NCBI RefSeq assembly: GCF_011043775.1
Contig: NZ_JAAKXY010000006.1
Span: 124,001 to 188,000, forward strand
Reading direction: 5' to 3'
From: Natronolimnobius sp. AArcel1
Lineage (GTDB): Archaea; Halobacteriota; Halobacteria; Halobacteriales; Natrialbaceae
DNA length: 64,000 nucleotides
Part shown: piece by piece, positions 9,933 through 17,998 of the stretch
Position numbering within the stretch: the first letter of the stretch is position 1
Layout of the letters: every line of letters begins with the position of its first letter
Program-made: the position numbers and the translations under genes
Notes under the pieces: model-generated
Told to the model about the DNA's origin: nothing
Seen by the model: only the letters and a program-made list of their open reading frames with translations
Database searches by the model: none

Positions 9933-10099
9933 ACCAACGCGAAGCGCAAGCGCGAGTAAAAACGTTGTTGTTGATCGATAGCACGTGTACTGACTCGGCG
10001 TTTTCACTACTCTATCTCATCTTGATGTGCTGACTTCCGAACATATTCCCCGGAGAGATTATGCAACATAGAAACTCACTAGCTAGAATAGGAAAAATA

Positions 10100-10148
10100 G
10101 GTTTTCTAAACCAAAACAATTGTTTTTGCCCGGACAAGCTTTAAGTGG
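10100..10148 (+). promoter_or_regulatory. dpsA promoter with two adjacent inverted repeats
   Basis: Upstream of dpsA two inverted repeats abut: GGTTT-TCT-AAACC at 10100-10112 and the perfect 14-bp palindrome AAAACAATTGTTTT at 10113-10126. They are followed by a TATA-like CTTTAAG at 10139-10145, about 30 nt before the ATG. The geometry (operator just upstream of TATA, very short leader) suggests binding of a dimeric regulator. Iron- or oxidative-stress control would fit the gene. The regulator is not identified. Confidence 0.55.
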
Positions 10149-10173
10149 GATGCGCACGTACGATTGACGTACG

Positions 10174-10725
10174 ATGAGCACTCAGAAAACCGTCCGTCAA
10201 CCAGCCGATGTCGTCGAGGAGAACGAACTTCGCCTTGACCAGGACAAAGCCGAGCAGATCGTCGACGCGCTGAACTCGGAACTTGCGAACGCGTACGTCC
10301 TATACCACCAGCTCAAAAAGCACCACTGGGTCGTCGAGGGCGCAGAGTTCCTCCCCCTCCACGAATTCCTCGAGGAGGCCTATGAACACGTCGAGGAAGG
10401 TGCAGACGCCATCGCTGAGCGCGCCCAAGCACTCGGCGGCGTACCCGTCTCTGGTCCGGCGAACTTACAAGACCGCGCGACCGTCGAGTTCGAGGGCGAA
10501 GACGTCTACGACGTCCGAACGATGTTCCAACACGACCTCGAGATGTACGGCGACATCATCGAATCGATGCGCGGCAGCATCGAACTCGCGGATAACCTCG
10601 GCGACTACGCAACCGCCGAAATCCTTCGTGAGATCCTCGTCACGCTCGAGGAAGACGGTCACCACTTCGAGCACTACCTCGAGGACGACTCTCTCGTGCT
10701 CGAAGAAGCGACGAAAGAGCGGTAA
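10174..10725 (+). CDS. dpsA: DNA-protection/ferritin-like protein DpsA
   Basis: The protein has 183 residues of the Dps/bacterioferritin-like four-helix type. Ferroxidase-type residues lie in the helix-start segment YHQLKKHHWVVEGAEFLPLHEFLEEAYEHVEEGADAIAERA, where His and Asp/Glu line the intersubunit iron site. Dps proteins form dodecamers that oxidise Fe(II) with hydrogen peroxide and store iron, protecting DNA. Halobacterium DpsA is a known haloarchaeal member of this family. The promoter has two adjoining inverted repeats, and a DtxR-type operator pair lies about 400 nt downstream before a different gene. Confidence 0.95.
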   Translation: MSTQKTVRQPADVVEENELRLDQDKAEQIVDALNSELANAYVLYHQLKKHHWVVEGAEFLPLHEFLEEAYEHVEEGADAIAERAQALGGVPVSGPANLQDRATVEFEGEDVYDVRTMFQHDLEMYGDIIESMRGSIELADNLGDYATAEILREILVTLEEDGHHFEHYLEDDSLVLEEATKER

Positions 10726-10917
10726 TCGACTGCGGACGACGTTGGCGGCGGGACCACCACACGATTTTTGAAGCGATACTCGTCGCGTCCTGACTGACGC
10801 GTACAGCGACCTGTGCTCGAGGAAAAGATAGCTGCGACTGTATGCGTGAGTAGCGAGATAGTCGCGACTGTGATCACCCAATCCAGTCTGGAGGGCGGCG
10901 TTCAGTCTGGCTTCGGC

Positions 10918-11082
10918 TCAGGGCTCGAGGTCGACAGTGAGATCGGTCGCGATCCAGCCATCGGTGTTGTCGCATTCCGTAAAGACGGTTTTTCCGGGGC
11001 GGGTCTCGTGGCAGGTCACCACCGCTTCCGGCTCGTCGGTGTCGTCGGTCTCGGAATCTTGCCTGCGAACGGGTACGTCCAT
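10918..11082 (-). CDS. Small acidic protein (54 aa) behind iron-box-like operators
   Basis: This reading frame runs from ATG at 11082 to TGA at 10918-10920. It opens MDVPVRRQDSETDD and ends with ATDLTVDLEP. The middle carries C24-H25 in VVTCHETRPGKT, C37 in FTECDNTD and W43. The acidic N-terminal half and well-formed core fit a real haloarchaeal protein. A promoter places the start: a TATA-like element read on this strand as CCTTTTTAGAA lies about 29 nt upstream, bracketed by two DtxR-type palindromes. I do not recognise a function; metal control is inferred from the operators only. The longer plus-strand frame over this stretch (10813-11196) has no promoter and is treated as a shadow. Confidence 0.72.
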   Translation of the reverse strand: MDVPVRRQDSETDDTDEPEAVVTCHETRPGKTVFTECDNTDGWIATDLTVDLEP

Positions 11083-11091
11083 TACTGTGAG

Positions 11092-11131
11092 TTAGGCGAG
11101 CCTAATTCTAAAAAGGTTTTGGTCGGCCTAA
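11092..11131 (-). promoter_or_regulatory. Two DtxR/IdeR/SirR-type boxes flanking a TATA element
   Basis: TTAGGCGAGCCTAA at 11092-11105 is a perfect 6-2-6 inverted repeat that matches the core of known DtxR/IdeR-family operators (TTAGG-half sites). A second, imperfect copy at 11118-11131 reads TTAGGCCGACCAAA on the minus strand, with two mismatches in the second arm. The centres are 26 bp apart and the TATA-like element (11106-11116) lies between them. Occupancy would block transcription-factor binding and start of the 54-aa gene. Confidence 0.7.
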
Positions 11132-11234
11132 GTTCTCGAGAATTGGTGAGTGGGAGCGACCTGTTTGGTGTGGCGGTACGTTCTCGTTGCACGTAACCTC
11201 CATAGAACGCCGCTCCCGGTCGCCAGCTACTGCC

Positions 11235-12227
11235 TCACTCGAGGCTCAATCCGCGGATGTCGACCGTGTTGCCTTCCTTGACGTGACCGATAATCTGCCC
11301 GTCCGTCTCGGCGACGAGTGCATCAGCCTGCTCGTCGGGCAGCGCAACGACGAATCCAGTGCCCATGTTGAACGTCCGGTGCATCTCCTCGTCGGTCACG
11401 TTCCCTTCCTCCTGGATGAACTCGAAGATTGGCTGGGCTGGCAGCGGATTTTCGATGACGTAGTTGTGCTCGCCCATCCGCAGCAGGTTCGTCCACCCGC
11501 CGCCAGTGACGTGAGCCGCCGCGCGAACGTCGTGGTCGTGCATCGACTCGAGGAGGTCCGTGTAGATACGGGTCGGCCGGAGCAGTTCCTCGCCGATGGT
11601 GTGTTCGGGATCGAGCGGGAACTCGTCGGTGTAGTCGTGATTCCGAGTCGCGGCTTCGCGAGCGAGCGTGAGGCCGTTCGAGTGGATACCGTTTGACGGG
11701 AAACCCACGAGCGCGTCGCCGACTGCGGCCTCGCCTTCGAAGATCTCGTCTTTATCGGCCAGTCCGACGCAGGTACCCGCGAGGTCGAAGCCTTTTACGA
11801 CATCGGGCATGACGGCGGTTTCGCCCCCGAGCATCGTCAGATCGGACTGCTCGAGGCCGACTGCGAGTCCCTCACCGACCTGATTCGTGATCTCTTCGTC
11901 AGGCTCGTCGATAGCAAGGTAGTCGACGAACGCGACGGGTTCGACGCCCGCCGCGACGAGGTCGTTGACGTTCATCGCGATGCAGTCGATACCAATCGTC
12001 GAGAAGTCCTCGAGGGCTTCTGCGACGAGCAGTTTCGTCCCGACGCCATCCGTTGCGAGCGCGAGATAGCGGTCGCCGATGTCGATCAGACCCGCGTATT
12101 CGGTTCGAAGGTCGCTCCCGAAGGCCTCGAGGAGGGCTGCGGTTGCGTCTTCACTGGCTTCGATATCGACGCCGGTGTCGGCGTAGGTGAGCCGTTCCTC
12201 GTCTGCATCGTCCGCTGAATCGGTCAT
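11235..12227 (-). CDS. purM: Phosphoribosylformylglycinamidine cyclo-ligase (AIR synthetase)
   Basis: A 330-residue protein from the ATG at 12227 (MTDSADDADEERLTYADTGVD); an ATG at 12254 would add nine residues and lacks support. It carries the AIRS signatures: DTGVDIEA, the GVGTKLLVAEAL nucleotide loop, IGIDCIAMNVNDLVAAGVEPVAFVDY, MLGGETAVMPDV and HVTGGGWTNLLRM. PurM closes the imidazole ring, turning FGAM and ATP into AIR directly after PurL. A TATA-like CCTTTTGC on its strand lies about 26-30 nt upstream. No copy of the purL palindrome was seen in front of it. Confidence 0.96.
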   Translation of the reverse strand: MTDSADDADEERLTYADTGVDIEASEDATAALLEAFGSDLRTEYAGLIDIGDRYLALATDGVGTKLLVAEALEDFSTIGIDCIAMNVNDLVAAGVEPVAFVDYLAIDEPDEEITNQVGEGLAVGLEQSDLTMLGGETAVMPDVVKGFDLAGTCVGLADKDEIFEGEAAVGDALVGFPSNGIHSNGLTLAREAATRNHDYTDEFPLDPEHTIGEELLRPTRIYTDLLESMHDHDVRAAAHVTGGGWTNLLRMGEHNYVIENPLPAQPIFEFIQEEGNVTDEEMHRTFNMGTGFVVALPDEQADALVAETDGQIIGHVKEGNTVDIRGLSLE

Positions 12228-12288
12228 GTGCGAACGACCGCGTGGGGCGAGCAAAAGGTCACCGGTCCCGCACGAGGCGAGCGGCCGC

Positions 12289-12924
12289 TCACCAGAAGCC
12301 GAACGTCAGGATGAACCCGACGAGCACGACCGCACTCACAACGAAGACAGCCGAGAAAACGGCTTTGTTCCACGTCAGGACCGTTTTCCCGTCGAGTGGC
12401 CCGAACGGGATCATGTTGAACGCGGCGAGAAAGAGGTTGATCAGGACGCCCATGTGACCGATAACCCCGAGGTAGCCGCCAAACAGCATTAGTGGCAAGA
12501 ACAGGACTGCGAGCAGGTGATTCGTCAACGGGCCGGCCAAGGCGATCATCGCGTTCTCGCGTTTCGTGATGCGCCCACGGTGATAGACGGCTCCGGGTGC
12601 GGCGAACAGGAAGCCGATCAGGGCGCTCATGATCGCCAGAAACAGCATCTGATAGTCCGCACGAAATTCCGCGAGTTGGCCGTACTCGATGGCGACGACC
12701 TTGTGTGCGAGTTCGTGCAGGAGGAAGGCGACGCCGACGGTGACGAAGCTGAGTCCGACCATCGTGACGAAGTCGCCGATGGTGACGCCAGCAACGCGGT
12801 GAATCGGTGCGAGCAACAGCGCAAACGCGACGCTTAGGACAATCCAGGCGACTGCGAGGTCGAACAGCTCCTTGCTGCTGAAAGTGAGTTCCGGCTCCGA
12901 CTGACGGGTTGTTCGGACACTCAT
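12289..12924 (-). CDS. Site-2-protease (M50) family membrane metalloprotease
   Basis: The protein has 211 residues and about five or six membrane segments. The zinc-binding motif HELAH lies at residues 70-74 inside a membrane helix, and the second active-site segment NMIPFGPLDG lies near residues 177-186; the Asp in PLDG supplies the third ligand. GPLTNH between them is also typical. The family cleaves peptide bonds within the membrane. Its ATG overlaps the stop of the upstream TraB-type gene by 4 nt (ATGA-type junction at 12921-12924), so the two are translationally coupled. The substrate is unknown. Confidence 0.9.
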   Translation of the reverse strand: MSVRTTRQSEPELTFSSKELFDLAVAWIVLSVAFALLLAPIHRVAGVTIGDFVTMVGLSFVTVGVAFLLHELAHKVVAIEYGQLAEFRADYQMLFLAIMSALIGFLFAAPGAVYHRGRITKRENAMIALAGPLTNHLLAVLFLPLMLFGGYLGVIGHMGVLINLFLAAFNMIPFGPLDGKTVLTWNKAVFSAVFVVSAVVLVGFILTFGFW

Positions 12925-14693
12925 GCGAAGAAGCTGCGGAGTAACTCGAGGCTGTTCCGAGCGCCTTGCATCAGTTCGCCCATGAGCGCGTCAACACCGC
13001 CGATGTCGGGGGCCAGATACGGCAAGACGACGAGCGGGAAGAGCACGGTTGCGATCAGGCTCCCGATGTTCGTCAACGCGACGACCATGATGAGTCGGAA
13101 CAGCGGCACGTTGAACATCTCTTCCATGGCCTCGCCGACCGGCCGTTCGGTGTCGCCGACGATTTCGTTCAGCGTCTGGATATCCCGGACGTTGACCGGC
13201 CGGTGTTTGAGTTCGACGTAGCCCGCGAACCAGCCCGGGGCGATCAGCGGGTTGATGCTCGTCAGCCACGCCACGAGGCCACCGACGCCGGCACTGCTCC
13301 AGCGTGCGCCTGCGAGTCGGGCGAGCGTAAAGGCAAAGATGCCGTTAAACAGGAACCACGCGATGAACAACTGCAGAAGGAACGTGTTCTGGACGCCTGC
13401 CATAATCAGCAGGAAGAAAAAGCCGAAAAATGCAAGCATGACGAGATAGCCGAAGATTTTCAGCGGCGAGAACCGCCGACTCGAGGCCGTGCCAGTCAGC
13501 GAGTCCATCGGCGGGAGTTCGTCGGGGTTCAGGAGGTAGTTCTCGATACCGGCTTTGTGGCCCGCACCGACGACGGCGAGCACGTCGTAGCCCTGCTTTC
13601 GAAGTGCGTGCAGGTTGTGGGCGATGTAGGCGTCGCGTTCGTCGATCAGGGCGTTTGCGCCACGCGGACTGAACTGGCGGAACTCCTCCATCATCGCGGC
13701 GACGACGTCGCCGTCGGTCATCTGTTCGATATCGATCTCTTCGACTTCCTCGACATCACCGCCGAGTGCGGAGAGGACGAGTCCGAGGACGGCTCCGAGG
13801 GCAACACCGATCCCGAGCCCTGCCAAGAGGCCAACGCCACCGCGGATCGAGTAGATGCCAGCGCTCTCGAGTCCTCCTTGAGAGAACGGGCCGACGAACG
13901 TGCCGGTGGCGACCAGCGCGAGGCTCCCCGCGATTCCGACAAGCACGCCGATGACGAGACTGAGTGAAAAGCCATCGAGGAGGCCGCCGGTGTATTTGTG
14001 GGCGGATTCGATCGGGGGGATAAACAGGAGGCCGATGAAGAGACCGCCGGCGGTTCCGAGTCCGACCGCGCCGACGTACTGCAGCGTCGAGGTGGCGGTG
14101 ATACCAAGCAACAGCGTCTCGCCGAGGCCGAGATACGGCGAGATGAACGCGGCGAAGACAAATCCGAGGAGTGCGCCGCCGACGGCACCGAAGGCAAGCC
14201 CAATCGTTTTCGGGTTCGTAATCCCGAGTGCGAGCCCGCCGACCATCTTCAGCTTCTCGGTGAATGATAACCGCCGCCAGAATCGCTGGATCGTAATCTG
14301 AATGTCGCGATCGACCAGTGCAACGCCGCTACCGTTTCGTTCCGCGGCGTCGATGCCGGCTTTCATGTCCGCGCCGGGTTCGATATCGAACTGATCGCCG
14401 AGTCGCGACTGGACATATGAGAGCATCCAGTACGCGAGGAACTGAAAGACGGTGTTGCCCGAGAGGAGGTCTTTGGCCTCGAGGTCATCGGGTGTACCGC
14501 CTTGCATCTGTTGATATCGTCCTTCGTCGAGTTCGACGGCGACGATATCGGGTTGTTCTCTGTCGACAGCTTCGTGGACGTCATCGACGCTGGCCTGGGA
14601 CACGTGGGCCGTCCCGAGAACCTCGACGGACCCCTGATCGGTGGTGTCGTCGCCGGGGGGTTCCGGGACGTTGGCGTCGCCTGCATCGCTCAT
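12921..14693 (-). CDS. TraB/PrgY family membrane protein
   Basis: A 590-residue protein taking the ATG at 14693 (MSDAGDAN); the ATG at 14699 adds two residues. The TraB domain begins with VEVLGTAHVS (about 23-32) and AVELDEGRYQQM (about 53-64) and resumes with LAVVGAGHKAGIENYL after a long insertion. The conserved GxxH and ELD motifs resemble those proposed for a Tiki/TraB metalloprotease-like fold. The insertion carries several glycine-rich membrane helices and the C-terminus has four or more membrane segments. PrgY in enterococci reduces pheromone activity; the archaeal role is unknown. The gene overlaps the M50 protease gene, suggesting a shared membrane-proteolysis job. Confidence 0.88.
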   Translation of the reverse strand: MSDAGDANVPEPPGDDTTDQGSVEVLGTAHVSQASVDDVHEAVDREQPDIVAVELDEGRYQQMQGGTPDDLEAKDLLSGNTVFQFLAYWMLSYVQSRLGDQFDIEPGADMKAGIDAAERNGSGVALVDRDIQITIQRFWRRLSFTEKLKMVGGLALGITNPKTIGLAFGAVGGALLGFVFAAFISPYLGLGETLLLGITATSTLQYVGAVGLGTAGGLFIGLLFIPPIESAHKYTGGLLDGFSLSLVIGVLVGIAGSLALVATGTFVGPFSQGGLESAGIYSIRGGVGLLAGLGIGVALGAVLGLVLSALGGDVEEVEEIDIEQMTDGDVVAAMMEEFRQFSPRGANALIDERDAYIAHNLHALRKQGYDVLAVVGAGHKAGIENYLLNPDELPPMDSLTGTASSRRFSPLKIFGYLVMLAFFGFFFLLIMAGVQNTFLLQLFIAWFLFNGIFAFTLARLAGARWSSAGVGGLVAWLTSINPLIAPGWFAGYVELKHRPVNVRDIQTLNEIVGDTERPVGEAMEEMFNVPLFRLIMVVALTNIGSLIATVLFPLVVLPYLAPDIGGVDALMGELMQGARNSLELLRSFFA

Positions 14694-14826
14694 TAGCACT
14701 ATGCAACTCGGTCGGGGCTTTTACCAGTGTCGAACTTGTGAGTCGTTCTCCTCCGTTGATACAGGTCGAAATAGCTCGCCGAATCGTGACGATAGACCTG
14801 AATAGCTTCCCTGACAACCGACGAGC

Positions 14827-15270
14827 ATGACCGCACTGATCGAAACCGTTATTGAGAATCGTGAGATGGTCCAGCCAAACCACGCCAATATGCTCGACGT
14901 TGCCCACGGGGGCAACGTCATGAAGTGGATGGACGAAGTCGGCGCGATGAGTGCCATGCGCTTTGCCGGCGAGACCTGTGTCACTGCCCACGTCAACCGC
15001 ATGGATTTCGAGCGCCCGATTCCGGTCGGCGACACCGCCTACATTACCGCATACGTCTACGACGCCGGCACCTCGAGCATCAAGGTCCGGTTGGTCACCG
15101 AGCGCGAAGACCTGCGGACGCGCGAACGTGAGAAGACGACTGAATCCTACTTTGTCTACGTCGCGATTGACGAACACAACGAGCCGACGCCGGTACCCGA
15201 CCTCATGGTCTCGAGCGAGCAGGAAAAACAGCTCCGACAGGAAGCACTCGCAGGCGAAAACGGCGACTGA
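14827..15270 (+). CDS. Acyl-CoA thioesterase (hotdog fold)
   Basis: A 147-residue single hotdog domain. NHANMLDVAHGGNVMKWMDE (about 18-37) contains the catalytic Asn/Asp and the HGG turn at the start of the hot-dog helix, and the beta-sheet follows with VTAHVNRMDFERPIPVGD. This pattern is that of the YciA/BACH acyl-CoA thioesterase family, which hydrolyses acyl-CoA to free acid and CoA. The chain length cannot be predicted. It is divergent from the TraB gene and converges on the S66 peptidase gene, with 3 nt between their stops. Confidence 0.9.
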   Translation: MTALIETVIENREMVQPNHANMLDVAHGGNVMKWMDEVGAMSAMRFAGETCVTAHVNRMDFERPIPVGDTAYITAYVYDAGTSSIKVRLVTEREDLRTREREKTTESYFVYVAIDEHNEPTPVPDLMVSSEQEKQLRQEALAGENGD

Positions 15271-15273
15271 GAC

Positions 15274-16326
15274 TCACTCAAAGCGAATCGTCTCGGCTGC
15301 GGGGTCGACCTCGACGACGCTGCCGATTGGGATCGGCGTCGTCGGCCACGTGTGGCCGAAATCGACGTTGAACACGAGCGGCGCGTCGGGGTTGTACCTC
15401 TCGAATACGCCTTCGATTGCCTCGCGCTGCTGTTCTCGATACGTCTCACGACGCTCCGGTGGGCGATCCTCGAGATGTGATCGTGCCGGTGGACGGCCGA
15501 CGAGCACGCCGGCAAAGCGCTCGAGCAGTCCGCGCTCGCCGAGGGCTCTGAGGACGCCAGCGACCCACCCGGAATCGGGCAGTTCTTCGGAGGTCTCGAG
15601 TGCCAGGATCGTTCCCTCCAGGTCGTCCTCGTCGGGGAGATACCGGTCTGCGAGGAACTGCTGGTCGAGAATCTCGAGGCAGCCACCCCAGACGCGCCCC
15701 GAGACTGGGTTGTCGCCCCCGGCCCACTGCCAGCCTGAATTGGGTTCGGTGTCGCGGGCCTGCTCGAGCGAGTCGGGGTCTGCCCAGTCGCCGGGTTCGT
15801 CGGTAAAGTGGTCGGCGGGGCGGATCTCGCCGACCGAATCCTCGAAGAAGGCGCGCTCGGTGTACTCGATTGTGTGCTCGAACATCTCGCCGTCCATCGC
15901 GAGTTCGGTGAACACGCAGGGGCCGTAGTAGGAAACGATCCCCAGATTCCACAGATACAGCGCGAGATTCGTGTTGTCGCTGTAGCCGTAGAACCGGGTT
16001 GGATTTTCCCGCAGCACGTCCGCCTCGAGATGCTCGAGGACCCGAATCTGGTCGTTGCCGCCGATGAGAGCAATCACTCCCTTTGTATCTGGGTCCGCGA
16101 AGGCATCCATAATGTCTCGAGCGCGCGCCTCGGGCTTGTCGGCTAACGCTTCGTTTCCCATCTCGACGGTCGGGTACTCAACCGGCTCGAGGTCGAACAC
16201 TTTGCGCAGGCGCTCGAGGCCGCGTTCGTAGACGTACGGGAACTCCTCAATTGGGTTCGATGACGGGGCGATGACGGCGATGTTGTCGCCGCGCTCGAGC
16301 GGCGGTGGCGTCGTGACGACTGTCAT
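15274..16326 (-). CDS. S66 family LD-carboxypeptidase-like protein (MccF type)
   Basis: The protein has 350 residues. It shows the S66 order: N-terminal IAVIAPSSNP, VIALIGGNDQIRVLEHL near 84-100, and RFYGYSDNTN at 111-120 whose Ser116 aligns with the MccF nucleophile, then a C-terminal domain with the downstream Glu and the NVDFGHTWP His segment. MccF-type members hydrolyse microcin C-like nucleotide-peptides and acyl-sulfamoyl adenylates; classical members cut murein tetrapeptides, which archaea lack. Detoxification of a peptide-nucleotide or a general amide hydrolysis is therefore more likely than cell-wall recycling. Confidence 0.85.
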   Translation of the reverse strand: MTVVTTPPPLERGDNIAVIAPSSNPIEEFPYVYERGLERLRKVFDLEPVEYPTVEMGNEALADKPEARARDIMDAFADPDTKGVIALIGGNDQIRVLEHLEADVLRENPTRFYGYSDNTNLALYLWNLGIVSYYGPCVFTELAMDGEMFEHTIEYTERAFFEDSVGEIRPADHFTDEPGDWADPDSLEQARDTEPNSGWQWAGGDNPVSGRVWGGCLEILDQQFLADRYLPDEDDLEGTILALETSEELPDSGWVAGVLRALGERGLLERFAGVLVGRPPARSHLEDRPPERRETYREQQREAIEGVFERYNPDAPLVFNVDFGHTWPTTPIPIGSVVEVDPAAETIRFE

Positions 16327-16380
16327 AGCAGATGTGCTGTGAGAACTGACAAATAGTGCCGGAATGGGATGGTACTGACG

Positions 16381-16599
16381 CTACTCGGTTTTCGCGTCGT
16401 CGACGCGGCCTCGTGCTTCGTGGATGTATTCGTCTGCTGTTTCGCGTGTGTCGGCGGCGACAGCGCCGACCAACCCGCCGATTGCGCCGCCAGTGCTTGC
16501 CCCGCTTCGACCGAATAGACTGCCGATTGCAGCACCGATTGCGGCCCCAAACGCGGCGTAGCGTGCCCGCCGAACAATGGTCGTGAGTTTCGATGACAT
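16381..16599 (-). CDS. Small glycine-zipper protein
   Basis: A 72-residue protein with a positively charged N-terminus (MSSKLTTIVRRARYAAFG), a central Gly/Ala-rich stretch (AAIGAAIGSLFGRSGASTGGAIGGLVGAV) with GxxxG-type spacing, and an acidic tail. Glycine-zipper segments pack in membranes or into oligomers. No function can be assigned. It is a separate gene on the minus strand between the S66 peptidase and the HAD phosphatase. Confidence 0.65.
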   Translation of the reverse strand: MSSKLTTIVRRARYAAFGAAIGAAIGSLFGRSGASTGGAIGGLVGAVAADTRETADEYIHEARGRVDDAKTE

Positions 16600-16664
16600 A
16601 TGTAATCACGTATGACTATGTTGTTCAGCGGGATAAGTATGTCTCCGAATCGTAATCATAGTGC

Positions 16665-17450
16665 TCAGAGAATTGTCTCGATGTTGCCGAGAGACTCGAG
16701 GACGTGGTCCGGTTCTGGGCCAGTCGTTCCAGCCTCAAGGTCCGCTCGTTCCGTCACGCCCGTGAGGACAACGGCGGTGTCCATACCGGCCTGTTTGCCG
16801 AGTGCGATGTCGGTATCAAGCCGGTCGCCAACGACGAGCGTCTGGCCGGGATCCGCATCGAGGCGAGCCATCGCTGCCTCGGCTGCGATTGCAGACGGTT
16901 TGCCTAAAATTGCGTCAGGTTCACGACCCGAAGCGGCTTCCATCGCTGCGAGAATCGCACCTGAACCGGGAATCGTCCCGCCATCGACCGGAATCGTCGT
17001 ATCGGGATCGGTGCCGTAAAATGCGGTATCGCCTTCGAGAGCGGACAGCGCCTCAGCGAGGTCGTCATATGAGAAGTCGCGATCGAACGAGCCCAGAACC
17101 ACATTAGCGTCAGCGGGGTCGGTCGTGACTACAATCGATCGATCCTCGAGAATCGCCTCGAGTCGCGGGCTTCCAACGAGGAAGACGCGCTCGCCGGGAT
17201 GGGTGTCGGAGAGATACTGTGCTGTTACTGTCGCCGAGGTCAGGACAGTCTCTGGCTCGACCTCGAGTCCGTGCGGGGCGAGTTTCTCGCCGTAGTGGGC
17301 ACGTCCCCGCGTGGGATTATTCGAAAAAAGCAATCGCGAACAGCCCGCTTCCTCGAGGGCATGAATTCCGTCGGTCGCACCGGGGAGAAGTTCATCGCCG
17401 CGAACGATCGTGCCATCGATATCGAGGACCACGGCCTCGTACTCGGTCAT
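16665..17450 (-). CDS. HAD-IIA family phosphatase (NagD/phosphoglycolate-like)
   Basis: A 261-residue protein. The start is ATG at 17450; the codon before it is GTG. Motif I is VVLDIDGTIVRGDE with nucleophile D10 and acid D12, followed by LLFSNNPTRGR (motif II, SNN-type), a cap domain of C2 type, and GKPSAIAAEAAM with VVGDRLDTDIALGKQAG as motifs III and IV. HAD-IIA enzymes dephosphorylate small phosphorylated sugars, glycolate or nucleotides. The substrate is not evident. It stands alone, with 47 nt or more to its neighbours. Confidence 0.9.
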   Translation of the reverse strand: MTEYEAVVLDIDGTIVRGDELLPGATDGIHALEEAGCSRLLFSNNPTRGRAHYGEKLAPHGLEVEPETVLTSATVTAQYLSDTHPGERVFLVGSPRLEAILEDRSIVVTTDPADANVVLGSFDRDFSYDDLAEALSALEGDTAFYGTDPDTTIPVDGGTIPGSGAILAAMEAASGREPDAILGKPSAIAAEAAMARLDADPGQTLVVGDRLDTDIALGKQAGMDTAVVLTGVTERADLEAGTTGPEPDHVLESLGNIETIL

Positions 17451-17501
17451 CACCTGTTCTATGGGTGGCGCGTGATTGAGTGTTTGGTTCCGCCAGCAGC
17501 G

Positions 17502-17870
17502 TCAATCCGAGCGCTCGTACTCGAGTTCTAACTCGTCGGTGTCGACGCCGGCGCGGTCGGCGCGTTCGTTCGACTCGACCAGTCGGTCGAGGCGGTGTTC
17601 GAACTCGGATTCGGAGAGTTCACCCGCGGCGTAGCGTTGCTGGAGTTGGGTGACCGGATCGACGGCCTGTTCGGGCTCGTCTGTGTCGTCCGCGGGCCGG
17701 GTGAGATACCAGAGCAAAATAAAGCTGAGGACGAACAGCGCGGTGATCGCGACGGCGACCCACGGTCCCGCCAACAGCAGCGCCGCGATGATCACCACGT
17801 CCGCGAGGACGAATTTGAGGGCGAACAGTTCCGTGAGGTTGTAGTCTCGCCCACCGCTATCGCTGGCCAT
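17502..17870 (-). CDS. SHOCT-domain membrane protein
   Basis: A 122-residue protein with two membrane segments (about residues 18-35 and 38-56) joined by a short turn, then an acidic linker and a C-terminal SHOCT motif: DPVTQLQQRYAAGELSESEF EHRLDRL read in two parts, at about 71-98. SHOCT domains are short oligomerisation or nucleic-acid-associated modules frequent in haloarchaeal membrane proteins. The role is unknown. Confidence 0.8.
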   Translation of the reverse strand: MASDSGGRDYNLTELFALKFVLADVVIIAALLLAGPWVAVAITALFVLSFILLWYLTRPADDTDEPEQAVDPVTQLQQRYAAGELSESEFEHRLDRLVESNERADRAGVDTDELELEYERSD

Positions 17871-17998
17871 ACGAGTGTCTATATCGTCGACAGGAATAAC
17901 GATGTGGTTCGATCACTGTCACTGGTATCCGTTTGCGCTACTCCGCTGTGTTGACGTCGGTGAGAATTCTTATCCGGAGACCACTCCTACGAACGGGT

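Noticed and set aside
10813-11196. 127-aa plus-strand frame over the 54-aa gene
   Set aside because: The minus-strand frame has a promoter with two operator boxes at the right distance and a protein-like composition; the plus frame has neither.
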